Of a stretch of DNA of 64,000 bases, positions 35,953 through 45,746 are shown in pieces. Source of the DNA: JAPOXR01 sp964291445 (GTDB lineage Bacteria; Pseudomonadota; Alphaproteobacteria; Rhodobacterales; Rhodobacteraceae); contig OZ219862.1 of the NCBI GenBank assembly GCA_964291445.2, positions 682,001 through 746,000 of the forward strand, given 5' to 3'. The notes under the pieces are model-generated. The model was not told the origin of the DNA and did not search any database. It saw nothing but the letters and a program-made list of their open reading frames with translations. The position numbers were made by a program, and so were the translations under genes. Each line of letters opens with the position of its first letter. The first letter of the stretch is position 1.

Positions 35953-38900
35953 TTCGTAGAGGGGAATCCAGATCGTGGTCTCGGTCTGGCCCGGCTGGAA
36001 CCGGGCCCTGAGGCGCCAGGCGCGCGGGTAGGCGAGGTAGTCCTGGCCGGCCACGGCCGAGACCGGTGTCGAGTCGCGGGTGGCATAGCGGACATAGACC
36101 GGCCAGGTCATGGGCTCGCTCAGCGTCAGCGTGAAGGGCATCGAGCGGCGGCTCTCATGGGCGGTGGCATCGGCAATCGAGATGGCCGGGCCGGTGGAGG
36201 GAGTGTCGTTGTCGGCGACGGCGACGCTGGCGGCATTAGCCGGTGCCGCCGCCAGGCTGTAGCCGGTGCCGGCGGCCAGCGTGGCAGTGATGGCGCCGGC
36301 GGGCTCCTCTGCCGCATCATCATCGGTGGGAACGGTGAAGGCGGCGGTGCCGGTGGTTGGCATGGTGACATTGCGCGATCCGGTCTGGCCGGAGGCGGCC
36401 ATATCGCCGGACTGGGTGATGGTGAGGGTTATGTCGAGCGGTGCGGCTGGCGGCGGATCAGCGGTGACGGTGAAGGCGGCCGGGCTGCCCTCGGTGACGC
36501 CGGGCCCGGCGGTGATGCTGACCACCGGGGTGTCATTGTCGTCCACTGCAACCGTGGCGTCGTTTTGCGTCCCGTGCGCAGTGTACCCGGCGCCTGTCTG
36601 CACGGTGGCGGTGATGCTGCCGTTCGTCTCGTCGGTGCTGTCGTCGTCTGTGGCAACGGTGAGGGTGGCGGTGCCGCCTGTCCCGATGGTGACGGTGCGC
36701 GTCCCGGCTTGTCCGCTCATCGCGAAGTTGCCGCTCTGCGTGACCGCGACGCTGACGGTGATGGACGCGGTTGGGGCGGGCGACGCGGTGAGCGTGAACT
36801 GTGCGTTGCCGCCCTCGGTGACGCCGGCGCCCGCGGCGATGCGCACGACGGGTGTCCCTTGCGGCGTCGGGTCGTTGTCACTCACCGCCACCGTGGCGGT
36901 GGAAGGGCTCCCGACGGTGTAGCCGGTGCCGCTGGAGACGGTGGCCGTCACGCTACCGTCGGTCTCATCGGTACTGTCGTTCTGCGTCGCGACCGTCAGG
37001 GTGGCGGAGGTCTGGCCGGCGGCTATGGTGACCGTCTTTTCCCCCTCGTCGCTGGCGCTGAGGAAGTCGCTGCTGGCGTCGTCGGCGACGGTGAGCGTCA
37101 CCGTGAGGGCCGCCGCCGGGCCTGAGCTCGCGCTGACGGTGAATACCGCATTGCCGCCCTCGGTGACGGCGCTGCCGCCCTGGACCGTGATTTGGGGGCT
37201 GGCCGGCGTCGTCGTGTCCTCCAGGCATTCGAGTGCCTCGATGACCGGGTCCCACTGGCCGGTGGACCAGCCGCTTTGCGTGCGCCGGTCGTAAATCGTC
37301 TGCACTTCGGCGAGAGTGATGGCGTTCGGTTGGTCCGTCAGCGCGTTCTTCACCCGCGTCCAGCGCTCGACGCCGGCCGTGGAGCCGGCCGCCTGGATGC
37401 GGTTGTCGACGTCGGCGAGCAGCGTGGCCGACACGCACGTCGTCGGCGTGACGGGGTCGTCGTTGTCGGCAATGGCAAGGGTGTGGACGGACGTGCCGCC
37501 CAGCGTGTAGCCCGTTCCAGAGTTCAGCGTCAGCACCACCGTCTCGGCGTCGTCGTCGGTGCTGTCGTCATTGATGGCAATCGGGATGGTCGCCGTGGTC
37601 GCCCCGCCGCCGACCGACAGGGTGCCCGAGCCCTGGATGGTGAAGTCGTTACCGCTCCCCGCCGTCGCCGTGCCGGTGACGGCGTAGGCAATGTCAAGGC
37701 CGCCCGAGGGCGCCGCCGGGGCGAGGTCGAGAGTCACGTTGTGCGTGCCGGCGTCCTCGGCCGCGCTCGAGGTGGCGGAGGCGAACTCGACCGCAGGCGT
37801 GGCGGGCGGCGGGCCGGCGCCGTCGTTCACCGTCACGTCGAAGGTGTGGTCCGTGCTGTGGGGGTCGGCGCCGCCGCCGACGTTGGTGCCGAGGCTTGAG
37901 TCGTCGAAGGCGCTGTCCGCGCCGAGGGCGATGGTAAAGGTCTCGGTGCTCTCCGCCGTGCCGTCCGCCGTTGCGGTGAGCTCGAGCGTCGCCGTTTGCG
38001 CCCCCGCGCCCTCGAAGCGCACCTTCGGGGTCGTGGTGCCCGCATCAAGGAGCGTCACGCCCGTGTAGGTTGCGCCCGACTTCGGCGCCAGGCTCCAGTC
38101 GCCGGTTGTCAAGCCCGTGCCGCCGATGGCGAGCGGCACGTCGATGGTCTCGCCGGCGACGAGCGCGCGGGCGAGTGTGACGTTCAGCTCGACGGTGCCG
38201 CCTTCGGTCACGGCGCCGGTGCCAGTACGAGCGAGACTCACCACCGTCGGGTCGTCGTCCCTGACCACAATCGTTGCCGAGGATGGACTCCCCACGGTGT
38301 AGCCGGTCCCGCTGTCGAGCGTCACCGTGACGCTGCCGTCGGGCTCGTCGACGGCGTCGCCTTGGGTTTTCGGGCCGACGGCTCCGCGGCCGGATTCGCG
38401 CCGTATGGTGGACTGATTTGTGCTCAGAGTTGCGGCAGATACCACGTTGCCGCTCTGCGTCACCGTGATATTGACGGGGAAGTCTGCCGTCGGTGCCGGG
38501 CTTGCCGGCAACAGGAAGCTCACCCGTTGGCCCTCCGTCACGGCAACGCCCGGCAATTCTGCCTCGACGGTCACCGTTGGGCCGGGCGGCGGTGTGGTCC
38601 CGTCGTGGACCCAGTACGTGCTCGTGAATTCGTTCCAGCGGCTGAAGGCGTTGCCGCTGCCGTCGGTGATGTCGTTGTCGCGCGCCAAGCCGAGCACGAC
38701 CTGTCCGCCCGTAATGCGTCCGAGGTTCCCGCCCGAGGCCGTGACGTCGAACATGCTGCCTGTGACCCGCTCGACGGCGAGCGTCGCGGTGGTGCCCGTC
38801 AGCGTAAAATCGCTCGCATCGACGTCGTGCACCTCCTCGTCGAAGGTGACGCGCCAAGTGAGGCTTGCCGGAGAGACGGCCGTCGATGTGGCCGGGTCTT

Positions 38901-41900
38901 GATGTGCAATCGACTCCACCCGCGGCGCGACCGTCTCATGGTCGGCCACGGTGAAGGTCACCGTGCGGGGGTTGCCCGCGCGGTAGAACGGTTGCCCAGC
39001 GTCGCGGTAGACCTGCGGGAGCTCGAGCAGCGTGAGGGTCGCGGTCTCGCGTCCCTCCGTGCGCCCGTCATCGCGCGCGGTGATGCGCACGCGGGCGCTC
39101 GGCGTGCCCGCCGGGATTGCGATGAGGCGCGTCGAGCTGTTCCACCCGAGCCCGGGGTACCAGTACTCGATGCGGTAGTCGCTGTACGAGCTTGCCCGCC
39201 CCGACAGCCGCACATGGGCAAAGCCGTGCGACCCGTCGGCCTCGTCGAAGTACGGGGCGCGGGCGTTCAGGGTGAACTCGAGCGGGCGCCCACCTTCGAA
39301 GACCGTGGTCATTTGCGGTCTCGTGAAGGACAGGGACGCCGCGTCGTAGATGTCGACGTAGGAAAAGCTGCCGACTTTCTTGAGGTCGTTCGGAAAGTCG
39401 AAGTCGTGTATGTCGAGCCGGAACGTCTCCCCATCCGCGTCTTCCATCTCGTTGTCCGCCGTGATGGGGATGTCGAACGACGCGCTCGTGCTGCCCGCCG
39501 CAAACGTCGCGGTAAAGGTCTGGCCGCTGTAGTCCACGCCATTGCCGGTCGCGGTAAGCGGAGTCGCGGAGACGCCCACATTGGTGGTCGCGCTGCGTGC
39601 TTCGGACAGCACGAGCGTAACGGTCAGCGGTCCCTTGCCCTCGATGACGGAGTACCGCTGTTGGGCGAACGCGACGGCCTTCTTGCCGTCGTCGGTGACG
39701 GTGCCTGAGAGGGTCTTCCGCACCGTGCCGTAGCCGCCGCCCGAGGCGGTGTGGGTGAGCGTCACGGCCTCGTTGGCGGTGTTGGCGTCGCCGCGTGCTT
39801 TGACCGTCACGGTTTGTGCCGTGCTCCAGAGGTTGCTGCCGGTCGCGTTGAAGGTGAGCTTGTTCTGGTTGCCGTCGGTGCCGGTGTCGGTGTCGACCGT
39901 GACGTCGCCGTTGCTCGACCCGATGGCGACCGTCACTGTCCCGGTCGGCTTGGCGGCGAGCGCGACCGTGTAGGCGGTACTCGCGCCCTCCATGACACTG
40001 AGCGACGTCGTCGAGAGCGTGAGCTCCGGGACCGTGGTGTCGGTGACGGTGGCGGCGATGGTCGCGGTCTTGCCTGCGTAGTCGCCGCCCGAGGCGGTCA
40101 CTGTCAAGGTCGCTGCGTCGTCGGCGATGTCGCCGTCGATTGCGGCCGACACCGTGACGGTTTTCGCCATGTCCCATCCGGAATTGCCGCCCGCAGTCGC
40201 GTTAAACAACCACGCCGTCGGGTTGAAGGTGAGGTCCCCGTTGGTCGATGCGAAGGCGATGGTCACCGGCTGTGACGGCTCGGTCGCGAGCTTCATGTCA
40301 AACGTCGCGCTTGCGCCCTCGTTCATCTTGATTGTGCTGGGCGTGACCACCAGGTGCGGCACGTCGATGTCGGTGACGGTCACCGCGATGCCTTTGACCA
40401 CCGTGCCGTAATCCGCTCCGGAGGCGGCGTGATTGATGGCGGGGGTGTCGTCGGTGCTGTCCGCGTCCTCGCCCGCCGTGACCTTCACCGTCTGTCCGGA
40501 TTGCCAGAGATTACCGCCCGTCGCGTGGAATGTGAGCGTCGTCTGGATGCCGGCCGTCTTGCTGTCGGTGTCCACGGTCAAGTCGCCGGTCGGCGTCAGC
40601 GTCACGGTGACACCTTCGGGCACGTTGACCGGCTGCGAGGTGAGCTCCACGGTGTAGGTGGCACTTCCTTCCTCCTTGATCTTCAGGCTTGCGGGACGGA
40701 ACCTGAGTCCGCGCGTGTCGTCGTCCTCGACGTTCACCTGCGCGGATTTGGGCGTCCCGACGACGTAGCCGGTCCCTGCCTGCACGGTTGCGGTGATGAC
40801 GCCGTCGGGTTCGTCGACCCAGTCCTCGCTCGTTGGCACCGTGAACGATTTCGTCGCGCTCCCCGCAGCGACCGTCACCATGCGCACGCCCTCGTCGGCG
40901 GGGTCGACGTGGTTTTTCTCGGTGGTGGCGTCTTCGGCTTCGGTGATGTTCACCTTGACCGAGAGCGCTTGCGCAGGGGCGTGGCTCGAATTGACGGTGA
41001 AGGTCGCGTTGGTGCCTTCGGACGCCGTTGCACCGCCGGTGATGGTGACGGTGGGCTCGGAGTCGTCGTTGGTGATGGTGTGCGTGGCGGTTGCCGTGCC
41101 AATCTTGACCCTGGATGACGGGCTCCTGAGTTCGAGCACGACGGTTTCGTGCGGCTCCTTTTCGCTGTCACCGTAGACCACGATACGTAGTTGTTTACGA
41201 GCACCAAGGCGCGTACTGGCACCGATTTCCATCGCGTGGCAGTTCGACGAGTCGACGGTGAGGGGCCTTGCCTGCGTGTGCTCGTAGAGATCGAAGTCGC
41301 GGGTGTCCGTGCTGGTGCTCGTTCGGAACGTCGCGGTGCTCGTGTTCTTGACGCAGAGCTTGAACGTCGTCTTGGTGCTGCGGGCCTTGTCAAGGCTGAC
41401 CGTGACGTCGACGAAGTGGTCGCCGGTGTTGGTCTCGTTTGCTGATGTCTTGGCGACCCGCACGGAGAGCCTCGGATCCTTGACCACGCTGAAGATGGGT
41501 GAGAGTCCGAAGACTCGGTGTGTTTGAGCGGAGCTGCGCGCGTCGGAGCCGAGCGGGTTGCCCGAGCCGAGCCTGGCAAGTCTCGTGTTGCCGGAGACAC
41601 CGGCGTACTGTGTGGGGTGAACGTTGCCGTTGGTCAGGCTTCCGGTCCAGACACGGTCGTGGCTGGTGCTGGTGCCGTATTCGTTCTTGTGATTACGGCT
41701 GTCCCAGGACCCGTCGTAGAAGTCGGCGTAGTCGTCGGCCACCTTTTGGCCATCAAGCCACCATATGGAGGCGTTGGTGTCGATCCCTCTGGTGGCCGTA
41801 TTCTGATTCGCGCTCCAGCCCGAGGTGGAGATGAGCGCGGTGAACTTGCCCGCACACCCGTCGGTGATGGCCGAGTGTCCGGCCTTGGCCCGGTTCTCGA

Positions 41901-42306
41901 TGAAAGTGTCGTACGCTCCGTTGGTTGTGGCGCGGGCGTTTCGTGTTGTCGACGAAGCGAAGAGAAGCCGGAACTTGTCCCCATCGTTCAAGTTCGACGG
42001 CGTGAGCGCCCAATCCTCGTGGGCCTGGTAGTTGCCGTCCGCCCTGCTGCATCCGGGGGAGTTGGCGTCGGCGGCGGGCGCGAGGAGCGCGAAGAGCGGC
42101 AAGGCGAGGAGCGCGGCGGCCAGAGAGTGCCGCAATCGGCGGGAGGCAAGACGGGGATCCGATGCGGCGCAGGCGGGGGGAAAATCAAAGTGGCCGGAGA
42201 AAGAAGTGGGCCTATCGAAGATTGCGCCCGGTTCGACGGACCGGGACGGTTCAGGCGGGGAGGCGGGTCGCCGTAGGCTGCGCCGCCACGCGCCGAACGC
42301 AATCAT
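35950..42306 (-). CDS. Giant Calx-beta-repeat secreted adhesin, main frame of a frameshifted gene
   Basis: The frame encodes about 2118 residues. ATG 42306 leads to an extended signal region ending LRHSLAAALLALPLFALLAP and likely cleavage after ADA. An N-terminal domain with FRLLFASSTTRNARATTNGA follows, then many Calx-beta repeats whose core is recognised as EGTNATFTVNSS, EGGNAVFTVSAS, AGTGYTVGSPSTATVAVSDND. A Big-like domain lies near 38.6-38.9 kb (TWRVTFDEEVHDVDASDFTL), and a helical module near 37.3 kb. It would be exported across the outer membrane by the C-terminal barrel now lying out of frame (stop TGA 35950). Upstream ATG/GTG starts in the frame to 42579 are unlikely. Confidence 0.82.
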   Translation of the reverse strand: MIAFGAWRRSLRRPASPPEPSRSVEPGAIFDRPTSFSGHFDFPPACAASDPRLASRRLRHSLAAALLALPLFALLAPAADANSPGCSRADGNYQAHEDWALTPSNLNDGDKFRLLFASSTTRNARATTNGAYDTFIENRAKAGHSAITDGCAGKFTALISTSGWSANQNTATRGIDTNASIWWLDGQKVADDYADFYDGSWDSRNHKNEYGTSTSHDRVWTGSLTNGNVHPTQYAGVSGNTRLARLGSGNPLGSDARSSAQTHRVFGLSPIFSVVKDPRLSVRVAKTSANETNTGDHFVDVTVSLDKARSTKTTFKLCVKNTSTATFRTSTSTDTRDFDLYEHTQARPLTVDSSNCHAMEIGASTRLGARKQLRIVVYGDSEKEPHETVVLELRSPSSRVKIGTATATHTITNDDSEPTVTITGGATASEGTNATFTVNSSHAPAQALSVKVNITEAEDATTEKNHVDPADEGVRMVTVAAGSATKSFTVPTSEDWVDEPDGVITATVQAGTGYVVGTPKSAQVNVEDDDTRGLRFRPASLKIKEEGSATYTVELTSQPVNVPEGVTVTLTPTGDLTVDTDSKTAGIQTTLTFHATGGNLWQSGQTVKVTAGEDADSTDDTPAINHAASGADYGTVVKGIAVTVTDIDVPHLVVTPSTIKMNEGASATFDMKLATEPSQPVTIAFASTNGDLTFNPTAWLFNATAGGNSGWDMAKTVTVSAAIDGDIADDAATLTVTASGGDYAGKTATIAATVTDTTVPELTLSTTSLSVMEGASTAYTVALAAKPTGTVTVAIGSSNGDVTVDTDTGTDGNQNKLTFNATGSNLWSTAQTVTVKARGDANTANEAVTLTHTASGGGYGTVRKTLSGTVTDDGKKAVAFAQQRYSVIEGKGPLTVTLVLSEARSATTNVGVSATPLTATGNGVDYSGQTFTATFAAGSTSASFDIPITADNEMEDADGETFRLDIHDFDFPNDLKKVGSFSYVDIYDAASLSFTRPQMTTVFEGGRPLEFTLNARAPYFDEADGSHGFAHVRLSGRASSYSDYRIEYWYPGLGWNSSTRLIAIPAGTPSARVRITARDDGRTEGRETATLTLLELPQVYRDAGQPFYRAGNPRTVTFTVADHETVAPRVESIAHQDPATSTAVSPASLTWRVTFDEEVHDVDASDFTLTGTTATLAVERVTGSMFDVTASGGNLGRITGGQVVLGLARDNDITDGSGNAFSRWNEFTSTYWVHDGTTPPPGPTVTVEAELPGVAVTEGQRVSFLLPASPAPTADFPVNITVTQSGNVVSAATLSTNQSTIRRESGRGAVGPKTQGDAVDEPDGSVTVTLDSGTGYTVGSPSSATIVVRDDDPTVVSLARTGTGAVTEGGTVELNVTLARALVAGETIDVPLAIGGTGLTTGDWSLAPKSGATYTGVTLLDAGTTTPKVRFEGAGAQTATLELTATADGTAESTETFTIALGADSAFDDSSLGTNVGGGADPHSTDHTFDVTVNDGAGPPPATPAVEFASATSSAAEDAGTHNVTLDLAPAAPSGGLDIAYAVTGTATAGSGNDFTIQGSGTLSVGGGATTATIPIAINDDSTDDDAETVVLTLNSGTGYTLGGTSVHTLAIADNDDPVTPTTCVSATLLADVDNRIQAAGSTAGVERWTRVKNALTDQPNAITLAEVQTIYDRRTQSGWSTGQWDPVIEALECLEDTTTPASPQITVQGGSAVTEGGNAVFTVSASSGPAAALTVTLTVADDASSDFLSASDEGEKTVTIAAGQTSATLTVATQNDSTDETDGSVTATVSSGTGYTVGSPSTATVAVSDNDPTPQGTPVVRIAAGAGVTEGGNAQFTLTASPAPTASITVSVAVTQSGNFAMSGQAGTRTVTIGTGGTATLTVATDDDSTDETNGSITATVQTGAGYTAHGTQNDATVAVDDNDTPVVSITAGPGVTEGSPAAFTVTADPPPAAPLDITLTITQSGDMAASGQTGSRNVTMPTTGTAAFTVPTDDDAAEEPAGAITATLAAGTGYSLAAAPANAASVAVADNDTPSTGPAISIADATAHESRRSMPFTLTLSEPMTWPVYVRYATRDSTPVSAVAGQDYLAYPRAWRLRARFQPGQTETTIWIPLYE

Positions 42307-42602
42307 GGCGGCTTGGCGACTCGGCGGCAAATTATACGCAGCGCGTTGGCCCCGACTGTCACCCCTCCCCGCTCGGAACCTGGCCGTATCTGGCGCGTCG
42401 GTGAATGAACCATCAGGAGCGGCGCGCGCTGCCACATGATTGGCGCGCAAACCGATGATGGCCTTAAGGGCCATGCCCGGTACGCGGATCGATGTCCGCT
42501 CTTCCCCCCTGTAGTCATCAAGCCGTTCTGGCCCCGTCAAACAACGCAGGCTGCGGCTCGCAACGCATATGTCTGACAAGCAAGACAGCCCGCGCTTCGT
42601 GG

Positions 42603-42614
42603 ATTGTATACAAT
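42603..42614. promoter_or_regulatory. ATTGTATACAAT palindrome, GntR-type operator candidate
   Basis: A perfect 12-bp palindrome lies about 300 bp upstream of the adhesin ATG, in AT-richer DNA. TTGTATACAA-type sites are bound by several GntR/FadR-family repressors. No such regulator gene is adjacent, so function is a guess. Confidence 0.35.
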
Positions 42615-43506
42615 AACCGGAAGAAAAGCAAATCGACCGATCATCCGATCACGAGAACGTGTTGATAACCTTGCCGGAACTAGCCGTCAGTGAATGCAGG
42701 CATGCCAGGTTCACCGAATTTCCGGGCAGCCGAGACGTTACAACAGGGCAAGTGCGGATATGAGCCAAGAAAGGTGGCCGTAACCGGCAGGAAACCAGCC
42801 TGCATGACCTGGCGCGGTGCACGCCATGACCGCAACTCATGCGGCTGAAAGCAGGAAACTCGCATCAAGGTCCAACACCGGATCTGCAGTGGTGTGCCGC
42901 GGGTAAAGCCGGAATTTTGCCGACACCCGGAATGGCCAACCCCGTCAGGCGAAAACGTGACCCTGCAACGCCGGTCGGTCGGGACTGCCCGGTGTCAGGC
43001 GACGAATTTGGTGACTCGCCGTCTATGACCGTATTCGGCCTGCATTGTGTCGGCTGCCCTTCCTAGTCGTCCATCCCCGGCAACTCTCTCGGCTGGCAGG
43101 GTTTTCGGGGTTTAGTTTGTCTGGAAGGAGATTAGCATATGATTTTCAACGCTTGTTTGGTCAGGTTAAAGTTCAATCAAGGCAAGCTGGTACATTGGGT
43201 ATCGGCATCGAACTCACCATCCTTAATGGCGACGGACCGCCCGAAACACGCAGGGCCCGGTTGCTGGCACAGCATGCTGGCCAGCCTGGCCAGCCCAGGA
43301 GCGTATTGCGCCGGTAACGATCAGATGTCACTGCCATTTTCAGCTGCAATGGACACCAGAATTGCGGCCGAAGGCGGCGCCGGGCCGCGGGCATTGCTTG
43401 CGACGACCAACTGCAATGCCGGGAGGTGGTCCATAGTACAATCCGGACAGTATTCCGCATGAGCCTGTGGCCTTACCTCCTGTCAAGATTACCCCGTGAC
43501 GGCACC

Positions 43507-43525
43507 GGTTGCCCTGACGGCAACC
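43507..43525 (-). terminator. Hairpin after priA, possible terminator
   Basis: GGTTGCC (43507-43513) and GGCAACC (43519-43525) form a 7-bp stem with a 5-nt loop, 14 nt beyond the priA stop. No T-run follows on the minus strand, so Rho-independent termination is uncertain. Confidence 0.4.
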
Positions 43526-43538
43526 ATGCAGGCCGAGC

Positions 43539-45746
43539 CTACATGAACCGCTGCGGGTCGACATCGATCGACATCCTGATATTGCCGGGTTTCCTGAATT
43601 TGCGCTGCCATGCCTCAACCGCTCTCTGCACCGGCGTCTGTCTTGGCGCCTTGATCAGGATGCGAAACCGGAACCGACCGCGGATGCGGGCAATCTGGGC
43701 CGGGGCCGGGCCGAATACCTGGGCGCCGATGCGGGTCAGCGAGCCCGAATCCCGCACCATGGCCGCAGCAAAGTTCCTGGTCTCCTGGGGGTCGGTGCCG
43801 CTTACAACCAGGGCCACGTAGCGGCCGAAAGGCGGGACGCCGCTGACCTGCCGCTCCGCCGCCTCGGCCTCCAGGAATGAATCGCTGTCTCCCGACCGGA
43901 TTGCCTGCATGACCAGGTGCTCAGGATCACAGGTCTGCAGGAGCGCCAACCCGCGCCGGCGGGCTTCGGTCCGCCCGGACCTTCCTGCAACCTGCGTCAT
44001 CAGCTGGAATGTGCGCTCCGATGCCCGGAAATCATCGCTTTTCAGGCTGAAATCTGCGTCGATGACACCAACCACGGTCAAGAGCGGGAAGTGATGCCCC
44101 TTGGCAACCATCTGGGTGCCGATGATGAGGTCGACATGGCCCTGCCTGATGCGGTCGAAGGACTCACGCAGGCCACCGGCCGATCCGGCGACGTCTGAAG
44201 AGAGGATTTCGATCCGCATTTCCGGAAACAGCGATCGCGCCTCCTCGGCCAGCCGTTCCACCCCCGGGCCGACCGGCGCCAGATGATCGCCGCTGTCGCA
44301 GACCGGACAGGTTTCGGGAACCGGCGAGCTGGCCCCGCAATGGTGGCACATGTGAATGCCTCGGAACCGGTGTTCGACCATGCGTACGTCGCAATCGGCG
44401 CACAGGAACTGGTAGCCGCATTTCCGGCAGATGGTCATCGGCGCATAGCCCCGGCGATTGAGGAACAGCAGCGCCTGCTCGCCGCACTCATGGGCCTCCC
44501 TGATCGCCAGGGCCAGTGCCCCGGAAATCCATCTTCCGCTCGGGAGGTCGGCTTCCCGCAGGTCGACGGCGCTGATTTCCGGCAATTGTGCAGCGCCGAT
44601 CCGCATGGGAAGATCCAGGCGTTGATACTTGCCGGTGCGGGCATTGTTCCAGGATTCGAGCGAGGGCGTGGCCGATGCCAGGACAACATGCGCGTTCGTG
44701 ACCGCGGCGCGCAGCACCGCCATGTCGCGCGCGTTGTAGATGACCCCCTCCTCCTGCTTGTAGGAAATGTCGTGTTCCTCGTCGACGACGATCAGCCCCA
44801 GCTGCCGGAACGGCAGAAACAGCGCCGACCTGGCACCAATCACCAGCTGGATACTTCCCTCGCCACAACAGCGCCACAATCGCCGGCGCTCGGCCTGACC
44901 GACCTGCGAATGCCACTGGCCGGGCCTGGCGCCGAATCTCCGGCTGACCCGGTCGAGGAATTGCGAGGTCAGCGAAATCTCCGGAAGCAGGACCAGCGCC
45001 TGCTTGCCCCTGGAAATCGTCTCGGCGATCGCCTCCATGTAGACTTCGGTCTTTCCCGAGCCGGTCACACCCTTCAACAGCGTTGCCGAGTAGCCGTCGC
45101 AGGCCACCTGCTGACGCATGGTGTCGGATGCCGCCTGCTGGTCGGCACTAAGCTCGAATTCACTTCGGTCGTGGCGAAGCTCCGGATAGGGCTCATCCCG
45201 TGCGACCACATGGCACGCAAGCACCCCCATCTTCACCAACCCCCTGACTACACCGGCCCCGACACCGGCATGCTCGACAATCTCGCTGACCGACATGCTC
45301 ATGCCACCACGGTCCTCGAATGCCTGCAGCGCCCGCAGCCTCGCCGGCGTCTCCGGCTCCGGAAGCACACCGGCAAGGGAATAGACTTTCCTGGTTGGCG
45401 GCGGCTTGCCAAGCCCCGGAACTCTGGTTGCCAGGCGAAGCATTCCGGGCAGCGGCGTCAGGGTGTACTGGCTGGCCCGTTCAAGGAATCTGCGCATACC
45501 GTCATTCATGGGTGGCGCATCAAGCCTCTTGCGGATTGGTCGCAGCCGGTCGGGTGCGATCTCGTTGCCGCCCGCCCCCCAGATCACCCCCAAGGCAACA
45601 GAGTTGCCGAGCGGGGCTTCGACCAGGTCACCGACACCGACGCCGCCCGGTGGAGACAGGTAGTCAAGACAGCCGTCGACCGGCCGAGTGGTCAGGACAC
45701 TGACAGTCTTGCCCTCCGGAAATCTTCGAACTTTCACTTTGCTCAC
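43539..45746 (-). CDS. priA: Primosomal protein N' (replication restart helicase PriA)
   Basis: The 735-residue helicase reloads the replisome at stalled forks. It has the N-terminal DNA-binding domain (VKVRRFPEGKTVSV), helicase P-loop GVTGSGKTEVYMEAI, the DEEH box in LIVVDEEHDISYKQE, and eight zinc-site cysteines in CRKCGYQFLCADCD and MCHHCGASS to CPVCDSGD. The frame is open for 78 codons upstream, but GTG 45746 begins the conserved N-terminus and lies 12 nt after AGGAGG. In many alphaproteobacteria priA directly precedes atpH; here the two are about 31 kb apart, with the intervening genes not related to either. Confidence 0.95.
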   Translation of the reverse strand: MSKVKVRRFPEGKTVSVLTTRPVDGCLDYLSPPGGVGVGDLVEAPLGNSVALGVIWGAGGNEIAPDRLRPIRKRLDAPPMNDGMRRFLERASQYTLTPLPGMLRLATRVPGLGKPPPTRKVYSLAGVLPEPETPARLRALQAFEDRGGMSMSVSEIVEHAGVGAGVVRGLVKMGVLACHVVARDEPYPELRHDRSEFELSADQQAASDTMRQQVACDGYSATLLKGVTGSGKTEVYMEAIAETISRGKQALVLLPEISLTSQFLDRVSRRFGARPGQWHSQVGQAERRRLWRCCGEGSIQLVIGARSALFLPFRQLGLIVVDEEHDISYKQEEGVIYNARDMAVLRAAVTNAHVVLASATPSLESWNNARTGKYQRLDLPMRIGAAQLPEISAVDLREADLPSGRWISGALALAIREAHECGEQALLFLNRRGYAPMTICRKCGYQFLCADCDVRMVEHRFRGIHMCHHCGASSPVPETCPVCDSGDHLAPVGPGVERLAEEARSLFPEMRIEILSSDVAGSAGGLRESFDRIRQGHVDLIIGTQMVAKGHHFPLLTVVGVIDADFSLKSDDFRASERTFQLMTQVAGRSGRTEARRRGLALLQTCDPEHLVMQAIRSGDSDSFLEAEAAERQVSGVPPFGRYVALVVSGTDPQETRNFAAAMVRDSGSLTRIGAQVFGPAPAQIARIRGRFRFRILIKAPRQTPVQRAVEAWQRKFRKPGNIRMSIDVDPQRFM

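Larger units (their letters stand above)
42307..43538. other. Gene-poor region between the adhesin start and priA
   Basis: About 1.2 kb without a recognisable gene; the open frames are short, basic and lack family features. It should hold the promoter of the adhesin gene and the 3' end of the priA transcript. It contains the palindrome at 42603-42614 and the hairpin at 43507-43525. Confidence 0.5.

Noticed and set aside
37996..39708. A 570-codon rightward open frame opposite the adhesin
   Set aside because: Antisense to Calx-beta repeats; composition is Arg/Ala/Gly-rich and unlike a protein.
42307..43538. CRISPR array, tRNA or insertion sequence in gene-poor regions
   Set aside because: No regularly spaced repeat, no cloverleaf pattern and no transposase or paired inverted repeats were seen in any gap of the window.
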